From: Chenopodium formosanum
Lineage: Eukaryota; Streptophyta; Magnoliopsida; Caryophyllales; Amaranthaceae
Assembly (NCBI GenBank): GCA_024500155.1
Contig: CM044860.1
Location: 852,501 to 916,500 of the forward strand
Reading direction: 5' to 3'
DNA: 64,000 bases
The notes below the pieces were generated by a model that was not told the DNA's origin, searched no databases, and saw only the letters and a list, made by a program, of their open reading frames with translations. A program made the position numbers and the translations under genes. Numbering within the stretch: the stretch's first letter is position 1; every line of letters starts with the position of its first letter. Below are positions 35,926 through 46,469 of this stretch, one piece after another.

Positions 35926-38900
35926 TTAGCTAGAATCTGAAGTGGAGTCTTTTACTCCCAATGCCTCAGCCGGGTTTACTCCCAACGCCTCAGCAGGGTT
36001 TACTTTCAATGCCTCAGCTGGGGTTACTCCCAATGCCTCAGCCAGGTTGAAATTCAAATTTCCCCTCATGGTTCTTCCGCCGTCTCCTGAGTCCCCTTTC
36101 TTCATCATCGCAGCAAACTCCCCAAAATCGATGCGGCCATCCTGTCAATTTTAAACAGTGATACTGTCAGCAGAGATCTTACACCAGGAAATTCATATAT
36201 GCATTTGATAATGCACATCCCTAAGATTTGGATGCGTATGACTTCCTGAAAGATGTAGTAACTGAGAGTCTGAGAGTACATGGGAGGTGATCAACAGATC
36301 AATGACATATAAAGTCTTGATAGGGGAAATGTCGAGCTGTAGAAAGGAAGGGAAGGACTTTTTGAGATATATGGAGGCGTAATTTGAACTATTCAAATCA
36401 CTGAGGTTAAGTCTTATGTTATTTACACTGCTTAAGCTAATTTCAAGGTATAAGGGACACAACTACAAGATACTAACACAAGTTTCCATGCTACTCAATT
36501 CAGTTAGAAAGTGTAACGACATGGTAACTCAAACCATATCATCCATGAATTAGCAACAGTAGACATCTGACCATAATAATCAGTAAAAAGGTATCAGTCA
36601 CCCAAAGCTCATACAATTTTAGCTAGAAGCAAGTGAATTTCTTATTCCCGTGATAACTTGCTTTGCAGTTTAAAGTTTTGAACTGACCGGGTGAATAATG
36701 TCAATTCTACTCCTTCACAACAATGATTTACAGAAGAACTCGACTATTAAATAGGCCAAAGTCAAATCAAGGGGTGGAAACTTTAAATAACAGCGTGAAG
36801 AAAATATAGAAAAACAATAGATGAAGCCATATTAACAGTTGAATGTTAGAGCTATCAGGATCTGTGAAACATACGGTGCTCTACATACAGAGCTGATGCA
36901 CCAGTTTCTCTGGATCAAAAAGAAGACTCAGAAAATTGCTTATATCTTCATCTCAATACATTCAATCTTAATGGTCAAACCTCCACCAACATTGTCCATA
37001 AATTTCTCAACATTTACGGTTGCAATGTACATATTCCAAAATTTATATTGAGAAGTAACTTCATCCATTTTCATTCCACAGATTTGTTGCAAGACAATGA
37101 TTATATTAAAAGATCAATGAAGAGAAAGCTCGATTACAAAAGTCTAAAAAGTGCTTTTACCGTGTCAGTTTTTAGCATGGCTACTATTTCTAGAGCGCCA
37201 CAATTCACCGAGAGTTCATATATCTAAATAAAATAAAATAAAAAACAGAGAGACTACTATTGATCTCATATATCAGGAAAAAAAATGCTTGAAGACTGTA
37301 TACGTGACAATCTATGTAAATGTCATAATACTACTACCTCCGTTAAATACTAGTTGCAACTTTGGAACATTTTATATCTCACAAATAATGCTCAAAAGTT
37401 GCAACTAAAACTTAACAGAGGTAGTACAAGATTTAACATTGGTCAGGCAATCAAAGGACATAGAAATTCTTTGATCATTGGAAAGAAAAACAAAGGAGAG
37501 AGGAAAAAAAAAAAACTCACGTTATCCAGGTCAATTTCCTTGATTGTTTCATCCAGATGACCATCACCTAGACCAAACTCTTTACAGGCTTGTTGAAGCT
37601 CGTCAATTGTTATGTAGCCACTACCATCTTTATCAAAATATTTAAAAGCTGCTATCAAGTTTTCCTCCCTCTCCATCTTGTTCACATGAAGGGTAGCAGC
37701 AAGGAATTCACCATAGTCAATGGTTCCATTGTTATCGATATCAGCCTGACAATCAATCATAAGGTAAAAAAGCAGAACACTAAAAAAGATTTCAATTCAA
37801 GCCTTAAAACATCAATTTTCCTTGGACATGTAGACTTACAGCATCCATAAGAGCTTTAATGTCCGACTCCATCATTTCCGAACCCACTTTCTTCAGCCCA
37901 ACTTTCAATTCTTCAAATGTTATGGTTCCACTGTTATCTGTGTCAATCATCTTGAACAACTCTCTTAAACCACCAATTTCTTCTTCTGAAAGACTTTCTG
38001 CTATTACCTGCAGGAGTTTCGGACATAAAGTTGATGCAATAAGTAATATACAGGGTGTAAAAAAAGGCTTGCTCTTTGCCATGCAGGAATAGAACCGCAA
38101 ATCCACTTTTGAAATCACATTGCTTCCCTAATTGCTTTTGGTAAACACAATGTTTACAGGACAGGAGAGAATGTTATCAGATGAAGATATCACATTTGGA
38201 AATCAGAAAATATGTTCTGTTAATTGACTTCTCTCTTGATAACGTTAATTAACGTAGTGCAGTCAAATGCCTATTAATATCAAGAAATAACAATACAGAA
38301 CATGTGGGACAATCTGATTCTTGTGAGAGATGGACAGGACAAACAAAAAGATAATCACCTCCATATTTAGCAAACACATGACTCATAACTAAAAGTGATA
38401 ATAACATACACGTAATGCCATCTTTTTAACTTTGTTCATAGCTGAAAAATGCTTCAAACGTGATAAAACAGCAGAGTCCAAAGGTTTATCAGGTGCAACA
38501 GTGTCATCAACAATCCATGGGTGACCTGCAGGCAAAAATACCAATTCAGGGCAGAAAGTTAGGTGCAAAATTCTCAAGCAGTTAAGACATTATCCTGTCA
38601 CCATTATTTTCGGAAATAAGACTCACACAGAGCTTCATAAGCTGTTATTCGCCTACTTGGATCCCTCTCAAGCATTTTACGAATCAGATCCTTTGCACTG
38701 TCTGAAATATTTGGCCATGGTTCAGACTCAAAGTCTAACTTCCCATGGAGAATCTGTCTGAAGATTCCAGACTCAGTTTCTGCAAAGGAGGTTAATAAAC
38801 AATTAATTATGAGCTTCTTGGAGATGAAGAAATGACATACTATACCTCAAACTGTAAAGATGTTAACTAGAGAATTTACCAGCCCAAAATGGTGGAACTC

Positions 38901-40172
38901 CACTTAATAAAATGTAGAGAATGACACCAGCACTCCAAACATCTATTTCAGGTCCATAACGCTTGCACAATACCTCAGGTGCAACATAGTAGGGGCTCCC
39001 AACTACGTCGCTAAAATATTGTCCTGCAAATTAGAAAACAGGTAAAGGTTAAACCTGAGTATTGGTGGGATTGTCAACAACTCAACATGCTTAGGTTAGT
39101 AGGAATTAAACTTTAAGGACCACTAGCCACCTTTACAAACAAAAGACTTATTCCTTGTGCTACTTACAAAGAACTACATACAAAGAATTTGCATTTGGTA
39201 TTTATTCATACAATTGAATAATGGTCTCACATTACAGCCTTAATCACTAACAAAAGGGAAGGGCATGACAATATAATATACAACTAGATTCTGTGCTATA
39301 TATGATGACAATTTTGAGATACCCATCATTGACACGCCTACAAGAAAGTACATTACATAGCACTCAGGTTCATTCAGATATGCAACATTCAAAAGGCAAA
39401 CACTTATGTCAAAAAGTGAACATTACATCACAATTCATACCAAAGCAAAACAAAACCAAAATCATCATCATTCACCTCAAATTTACTAACAAAACAAGAT
39501 CATAATTCAGACCCACAAATATCAATTACACAAATCATAAAATAAATACGAAAACTAAACCCGAAAATCAGAAGACTAACCAGGCTTATAAAAGACAGAA
39601 AGACCAAAATCAGTAGCCTTAAGCTTAGCATCTTCAGAAGGTGTATCAAAGAGGAAATTCTCAGGCTTAAGATCTCTATGCATAACACCAAGAGAATGAC
39701 AAGCCTGAACAACCCCAACAATAGTTTTAATCAATTCAACAGCTTGTTTTTCACTATATTGACCTTTTGCAACAATCCTATCAAACAATTCACCACCTGC
39801 ACATAATTCCATAACCAAATGCACAAAAACTGAATCTTCATAAGTCCCTTTAATTCTAACCACATTTGGGTGTTCTGACAAATGGTGCATTATCTGAATC
39901 TCTCTCCAAACATCTTCATAATCTTCCTTACATAAAAGTTTTCTTTTTGGAATTGATTTACAAGCGTAAAGATTTCCGCTTGATTTCTCTGTGCATGAAT
40001 ATGTTGTACCAAATTGACCTTGACCCAATTTCTTTCCGATCAAATAATGGTCCCTTAATCTTGGGGTTTGATACGGTAATACCGACGATGTCGGTTTCGT
40101 CGCCGATGTTGTAATCAGCTTTCTTACCGGCGCTCCCGGTGACACACCACCACCTTGCTTATTTTCCGACAT
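35926..40172 (-). CDS. Calcium-dependent protein kinase (CPK4/11/12 group)
   Basis: Seven exons, 40172-39581, 39023-38880, 38779-38627, 38525-38410, 38007-37840, 37745-37521 and 36141-35926, join in frame to 537 residues. Kinase landmarks are the Gly-rich loop LGQGQFG (49-55), Lys72, HRDLKPEN (165-172) and DFG (188-190). The autoinhibitory junction (FSAMNKVKKMALRVIAESLS) follows. Four EF-hands come next: DTDNSGTITFEE, ADIDNNGTIDYGEF, DKDGSGYITIDE and DLDNDGRIDFGEF. It is a cytosolic/nuclear Ca2+ sensor-kinase; the closest Arabidopsis proteins known to me act in ABA signalling. There is no Met-Gly myristoylation start, consistent with that group. The C-terminus carries an unusual AEALGVNP repeat (residues 500-529). 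The MITE at 37334-37424 is in intron 6. Assignment to kinase family is certain, to the group probable. Confidence 0.95.
35956..36048 (-). repeat. 24-bp coding minisatellite in the CPK last exon
   Basis: Four tandem units of 24 bp in the last exon encode AEALGVTP, AEALKVNP, AEALGVNP and AEALGV. The reading frame is kept because the unit is a multiple of three. It extends a motif (FNLAEALGV) that occurs once in related kinases. Confidence 0.9.
37334..37424. mobile_element. Stowaway-like MITE in CPK intron 6, 91 bp
   Basis: Starts 'ctacctccgttaaatacta' and ends 'cttaacagaggtag', with inner complementary 'gttgcaact' words and TA on both sides. It is short, non-coding and nearly palindromic. It lies inside the intron, so transcription continues through it. 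Confidence 0.8.
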
Positions 40173-41741
40173 TCTTTCCGATTTTCTCTCTCCTCAAAAG
40201 GGTGTCAAATCAAGCCAAGAAAACGTGAAATTTCTGGGTTATGTTTGTTTTTCTCCCTTCTCAAATGGGTGTACGATCAATTCGTGAAATTCGAAGAATT
40301 TAGACTAGTCTTTTTCTGGAGTGAATTTCTTTGGGATCTGTGAAAAAAATAGAAACAGGGTATTCCTTAATTTTTCAATATAATGACGCTAAATTAAGGT
40401 ATGAAAGAATCATGGATAGCATAGATCGATCATTCTTTCTCTCTCATAAAATTATAAAAATAAAAACTTTATTATAAAAATGGAATAAGGAAAGAATCGG
40501 TGGTGCATCTTTGATGACTGTGTAAGATCGTGGGTGATTGGTTGGAGACCACTAAAAATCCAAATCATCGTGATATCGTGAAATCGACGGTGGGAATAAA
40601 CAGTCTTTTTCTTTGATTTACTGCAATTATTCGATAATTTTACTGTCAAATAATTTCATTTGGCAAGTTTAATCAAAATCCAAAAAAAAAAAAATGGCAA
40701 GTTGCAGGTTAAACCACGAGGGAAATTGCAATGAAAAGGCTGATAAAAATACAGAAATTCCGACAATTTATACTGCTGCTATTTTGTCGTTGATTTAATA
40801 CTGTACTCTAGCTTTTGTACTCTTTGATCAGTAATTACACAGATCTCTGTCGTTAATTAATTCTGTAATCATCTTTGTCTTTAATCAATACGGAGTGCAG
40901 TATTGGTATTTAATTTATCTTGTCTTAAAAAATAAAAACATGCTCTTGTGTAAATACGGAGTAGAGTATATGCCATTAATTACAGTAATTAATTGTATTT
41001 TATGGGGTATAAAATCAAAAATTAACATCTTGATTTCTCCACATGTGTCATGTGGGTGTTTTTTTTTTTAAAATAAATTGGATAATAATAAAAAAAAATT
41101 ACAACGATACCAACAATCAAACTCATCCTTACGAATGAAATGAATGAATGATTAGAGAGGAACAATCACTACATGTACAAGATGTGAGCCAATATAGAAG
41201 GGGAGGATGTGAGGGATTATGATTAGCCAAGAAATTTGCCAGTTAGCAATGGTTGAAAGTGAAAATTTTTAAAACAATTTATTAATATCCATCGTCTTTA
41301 ATAATGTATTGGATTGACCAATGGACTTGTCATTATTTTTAATGGTTTTGACGTCGGTGAGGCTTGCCATCAACATCATAGGTGCTTGATGCCAAGGAAG
41401 ATAATGCTCTTTGTACATTGTAGTAATGACAATTGTGGCTCTTTATGCAACTCTAGTGAATAAATGAAACTACCAAAATACCCCCAACACAAACTCTCAA
41501 GCTGGTACTCAAGAGTTGGTCAAGGCTCAAATTCTGAGACACCCTAATTTGTGGATATGATAAGTGTAGACTCAACTTATATGGGAGAAATATAACATTA
41601 AATTGTAGTGTTTGTCAATAAAAAGAAGTATAAGTGTGTAACACTTAAAAAATGGATAGAGTACGAGTCCAAAGAACATTTTATGGTAATCTCTTGAAAA
41701 ATCCCCCAATAATACCGTAAATATCTTAGTTTGTTGGTCAC
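40173..41741. other. CPK 5' region and intergenic DNA
   Basis: 40173-40350 is probably CPK leader and promoter (CT-rich). Further on are AT-rich sequence, fragments of 'acggagta' repeat type near 40890-40970, and no recognised gene. Confidence 0.45.
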
Positions 41742-42526
41742 TGTAGGAGTGTAGGCACGAAAATTTTAATTAAGTATCATGTTGGATATTATGTGAATCA
41801 AAGGTTAAATTATTGACTCATTAATTATTGACATTTAATTAAGGTAAATTAATTTGGATGAACAAACTTATCCATTTTAATTTGGTTTTATAATTGTCAA
41901 GCCCAACACCCAATACACATCAAACTCTAACCTTATGGGCCGGGTGTTTCACTCTATAAATATAGCTCTCTCTATTCATTTGAGGGAGGGGAGGAAACAA
42001 AAAGACTACATCAGAATACAGAGCAAACCTCTTAAAATCCTAAATCTCTCCAAGGAAAACCTCTCAAATACTTTAAATCTTTCAACAGAGCCATTCTACT
42101 TTAGAAGATCACCCGTGAAAGAGATCAAGCCTCGACGGCCCTCAAGGCCTCAACACGAAGGAAAGAAGAGCTTCAAATCATCAAGAACATCACCAGTTCA
42201 ACCTCTACATTAAATAGTCATTAATCGAAATCAAGCCTCGTCGGCCCTCAAAAAAGAATTCAAACCAAATGTTTACATCAACAACAAGTCAAAGCTCTAT
42301 ATCAACATAAGTCAAAGTTCTACATCAAATCTTCGATCAAGATCAAGCTTCTACGACCGTCGTTCGAGAATCAAGTCAATTCGTGAATTACGTCAAAGTC
42401 GAAGTGGAGATCGAGTTAGAGGAGCAAATTAGAGATTGTACCCATAAATTATCAAATTATTAAAATTAAAATTTTGTTGCATTTGTTTTGTATCTATATT
42501 TAACATATTTAAAATTTGTGTTTACA
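41742..42526 (+). mobile_element. Solo LTR with 5-bp target duplication
   Basis: The 785-bp block starts TGTAGG and ends TTTACA (TG...CA with TGTA/TACA ends). It is flanked directly by GTCAC on both sides (41737-41741 and 42527-42531). It contains a TATA-like 'ctataaatata' near 41953 with leader-like sequence after it, as in an LTR U3-R region. There is no gag, pol, primer site or second LTR, so it is the product of LTR-LTR recombination. A 92-codon open frame inside (41935-42213) is not taken as a gene. Superfamily not assignable from the LTR alone. Confidence 0.88.
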
Positions 42527-42622
42527 GTCACTATATACAAGTAAATAGCTATAGATTGGACCTTATCAATACTTTAATAGTAGCCTAGGCCAAACTTAAA
42601 ATTTGCTCAATTAATCTAGTTA

Positions 42623-42951
42623 GCCCTTGTTTAGTTCACTTGATTTTTACTTATTTCACAAAAATAAGTTCAGATCAGATAAGAAAAAATAAGTTCGAAT
42701 CAAATTATCGTTTTATGTGCAGTTTTTTATCGTTAAATATCTTTAATTTCGTAATGAAATAAATTATGAAAATCACATATTAATAAAATACACATTATTA
42801 CGAATCTAACAAGACTCCACTTGATATATTGTTTCCGTATAGATTATCGTATATTTAAGGTCAAAGTTTGGCCAAATCTAACATTAAGATCAGATCAGAC
42901 CAGATTAGATAAGTTTAGATAAGCAAAAATAAGGTGAACCAAACAAGCCCT
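42623..42951. mobile_element. MITE with 'cttgtttGgttcac' ends, about 329 bp
   Basis: Left end 'gcccttgtttagttcac' and the reverse complement of the right end 'agggcttgtttggttcac' share 14 of 15 inner bases. A direct 'tagtta' lies on both sides (42617-42622 and 42952-42957). Internal 'aagttcagatcag' and 'cagatcagaccag' words are typical of this repeat type. It is non-coding, and hAT-like is a guess. Confidence 0.7.
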
Positions 42952-42957
42952 TAGTTA

Positions 42958-43613
42958 TTCAAATGATTGTTATCGTAGTGTCAAGCTTAAAACAATGAAA
43001 GGGATAAAACAACTACATTTTAAGTTGATGGTAAATAATATATTTTCGTCAAATTCAACATGTCGATTTTATTCTATCTAATGTACGTTCATGATTTAAG
43101 AATTACAATTGTTACAAAATTATGGATTCATTATAAATTTTTCAATAATTCCATTATACAACCAATATAATTAACTTTTTCATCTCCGTAAAAATAATTT
43201 TAAGTTCAATAAAAATAAATAATCATGTTAATTGTCAAACAAGTCAAAGTCAACAAGTTCACAAAAGCAATAATTTCACAGTATAAAATTGTTCTCGTAC
43301 TCCGTAAATGTGTAAAATTTCGCTCTGCTTTCAATTTCCTCGTCGGAAACCTATCAATTCCGATCAAAACCCTAACCCTAACCTCACACGATGTTTCCGA
43401 TTTCTCATGTTCGTCTAAATTCACACTCCGATTACGTAAATCATCGGTCAAATCTTCAAATTGGGGAAATTTTTTTGGTAATTGTAACATCCAATCACTT
43501 GTTAGAGTAAAATTAGTTCTAATTGTCTTTGAGTTCGGTATATTAGGGTTTCATCGGAGCTGATTCTCTCTCCTCCAACGCTCAACTCCAGTCAACATTA
43601 TGAGAAACTTCTA
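42958..43613 (+). promoter_or_regulatory. AT-rich spacer then possible promoter with telo-box
   Basis: Mostly AT-rich spacer. At 43365-43382 'aaaccctaaccctaacc' contains the telo-box AAACCCTAA, a motif common in promoters of growth and translation genes. The following CT-rich sequence and short exon-like stretch at 43614 suggest a real or former promoter. No transcript evidence. Confidence 0.35.
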
Positions 43614-43685
43614 ATGTCAACACCACCATCCCGAAACGACAACTCATCAACCATCACCACCCGAACCTCGCAATCAACTAATCTG
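43614..43685 (+). other. Possible isolated first coding exon
   Basis: An ATG is followed by 24 codons rich in Ser, Thr and Pro, ending exactly at a good donor ('aatctg|gtaaat'). I found no continuing exon downstream. It could be the 5' end of a truncated gene, a long non-coding RNA or chance. The product is not recognised. Confidence 0.25.
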
Positions 43686-45584
43686 GTAAATGTTAATGTA
43701 ATTTGCTACTTGTGTTGTGGAATTATCGTCTGTTTTTTGTTTAATATATGTTAGTTGATTCATTGTATTGAATATGTATGTTAATTTTAGTGTGATGTAA
43801 GTTTGCAGAAAATTGAGTTAATTTTGATTGGTTTTTAACTTGGTTATAAGTCTGTATGGTTTTCAATATTCAAATTTGTTTTGTGATCTGATATTTTTCC
43901 CGAGTTAATGTTATGGTTTAAGGCTTTAACCGTCTAATGGTGTTTAGGCATTTAGGAATAGAAAAGGATTTATGTATTGGTTGGATGACAATTCACTTGT
44001 TTCGGACTTTGGAGAGGATTTTTTTTTGTGATGCTATTGTCAAAAGTCATTTTAGAAAGTTGATATCTGATTTGATGCTTAGTATTAATATATGTATTGC
44101 AAAATGCTGGTGTCAAGGTTAGGTTTGTTTTATTGATGGTTAGAGGGACGTGAGCTACTTCCTGATGTATACGAAGTGTATTTATATGGTGTGATTGACA
44201 AGGGCTGTTGATTTTGAGGATGGAATACACTTTCAAACTAATGCTTGTAGTGTGATATGGCGTAACATTATTTGGTGTCTTATTTTAGCATATCATCCTA
44301 GATATGAGTTGGGACTTGGGAGGAAGTATTTCATTGTGTATACTGTGTATACTAAATAATAAAAAAAGAATATTTGAAACTTCTCCTGATCCGGTTTTAT
44401 TTTAATTTATTTTTGTAACCTTCTGTTGCAATTTTATCTTGTTTAAAATAACATGTAAACCACGGATAACTATATATGGCTGTAGGTTTTATCCCTCTCT
44501 CTTGGATTGTGTTTTAGTATGCAGGACTTCAATAGGGTTATGAATTGATTGGATGATTATTGAATTGTACGGGATTTGGAGTTTATTTTTACCTCGAGGA
44601 GATTTTGCACTATTTGCAGTTCTTCGGGATGTATTTTACTTACCACCGAGTGCTTGCAACGTTTTTCTGGCAAAGTGCTATAATAGCTTGAAGGTTTTTC
44701 CCCTCAGGTGGGTGGAGTTTTTGCTTTTGATAATGAATTGGTTGAATGGTTTTTGACCTGCTTATTTCTGTATAGTTCATTTCTTAATGATTTTGAAGTT
44801 TTTCTTAATGGTTGTGTTGAAATATTAAAATTGGGCTAGATTGATATGCAGTGCTGAGTTCCGGATGGAATATTTTGCGTAGAATGCAAGTGTGATCAAG
44901 TAGTATGGGGAAAATGTATTGTGCCAGCTGAATCTTTATAAACCTTATTTCAGTGAGTCTTCTTGAGTTTCTTAATCTTGAGTTTCTCAATCTTTATAAA
45001 TGCAGAGGTCTTCTTGAGTTTCTCAATCTAATTTCAGTGAGTTTTCTAGGTTTTAAGAGAGGGCTTTGGAGTGTTTGGGTATATTTTCAGTTTATATTCT
45101 CTCAGTGGAGTGGAGGAATTGGAATTGAGATAAAGCTTGAGATATTGATTGTTCATTGTTGGTTTGGAAGTGTATATTCTATGATATAAGGTCAAGTTAA
45201 TGCTAGTCTCTTGAGGTAATTGTGAATATACTTGTTGATTTTGTAATTGTTGGGATGATTTTTGGAGGTGTTTATGTCTATTTTTTGAGGGACGTTTATC
45301 TATGTTGTTTGGGTTTTTAGGAATCTGAGATTACAGTGAACTAATGTTGGCGCAAGGTTTTACCCCTCACAGTGGTAACTGCAAAATTTATCAATACAGT
45401 TAAGCTGTATGTGTAATGCAGTTCAGAGTGCTATCTCTTTGTTGCTCTGTTTTAGCTGAAATGAGCATGTTGTTTGTCAGCGTAGTTTTATTGCATCAGT
45501 TGTGTTAGTTTGGGCCGAGTTTTGTATTCTTACTACAAAATGCCTAACATTTTTTTTTTTTTTTTCCCTCCGAAAACCAATTAA
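43686..45584. other. Long T-rich stretch, no gene identified
   Basis: The + strand is T/G-rich and intron-like. Near-tandem copies of 'cttgagtttctcaatct' occur at 44960-45030. No conserved coding exon was found; the short open frames are unrelated to known families as far as I can see. Confidence 0.45.
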
Positions 45585-45655
45585 AGCCTATTAGCTCAAT
45601 TGGTAGAGCTATGTGCAATTTGCACTATGATGTAGGTTCAACTCCTACATAGGCT
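45585..45655 (+). mobile_element. tRNA-like sequence, SINE head or degenerate tRNA
   Basis: Seven perfect acceptor pairs (agcctat/ataggct), four D-stem pairs (gctc/gagc) and five T-stem pairs (gtagg/cctac) are present. The pol III boxes 'tagctcaattgg' (A) and 'ggttcaactcc' (B) match consensus. The anticodon arm does not fold normally (only the middle pairs form) and no U33 precedes a sensible anticodon, so I prefer a tRNA-derived SINE or pseudo-tRNA over a working tRNA. A T-run follows about 95 bp later. Confidence 0.55.
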
Positions 45656-46469
45656 ATGGAATTATGAATCTTAGCTTGCTGCATTATTCTGCCCATAGAA
45701 TGAAGCTGAAAAGGAACTTATATTGTAACAATAACAATTAAAAACTACAATTGTTTTTTTTTTTTTTTTAATGAATTTATGTGTTCAGTTCAAATTGATT
45801 GTTGTTCACCCTGTATGTAATTAGAAAAACAAGCAACAAGCAAAATGGAGTTTCTAATATACAGAGAACACAGGGAATCTTAGAAAGAAATCACCCTGAT
45901 TGAACCAATTTAAATTGGTCAAAAGTTCCTTATCTAAAATATTAGTACAAAGTTCCATCTAAAAATAACTTCCCACATAATTAGGCTAAGTGGAAATAAG
46001 CTTTTGTTTTCTTTCTGAAATAGAAGTGACCGTTGTGTTTTACCTATTATAACAAATAATTACAGAGTATCAACTAATATTTTACATTATTTTCATTGAC
46101 AGCTAAAATCTAAATGAATCATCACAAGTTGAAATTTTGCCCCTCCATTATATATTTTACCTACTGCTTAATGTTTTTTGAATCAAACATGTTAAACAAT
46201 GTCAAACCAAGGTAATAACTTCATGCACTAGATATGCAATGCACAACATAACTGGATTTGAATTATAACAAAATATATTTTATGTCATATGATAATATTA
46301 ATTACAACCATCAAAGTTACAATGCTAAAACATAAGCTAAGCTTTATTCCTCAATATACTTGGCCCCCCTTTCCCCCCTAGAAAAACCCCAAAATACAAA
46401 ATCACAAGTCAAGAGCAATTAGATAATAACAGAGGAAATCCTATATCATGCTCATAAAACATAAATCTC
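45656..46469. other. Spacer and HSP70 3' flank
   Basis: AT-rich. The 3' UTR of the minus-strand HSP70 gene lies next to 46469. No other gene was recognised. Confidence 0.45.

Noticed and set aside
41935..42213. 92-codon open frame on the + strand
   Set aside because: It lies inside the solo LTR, with no recognisable domain.
43368..43382. Telomere-like 'ccctaaccctaacc'
   Set aside because: Only two units; a telo-box promoter motif is more likely than an interstitial telomere.
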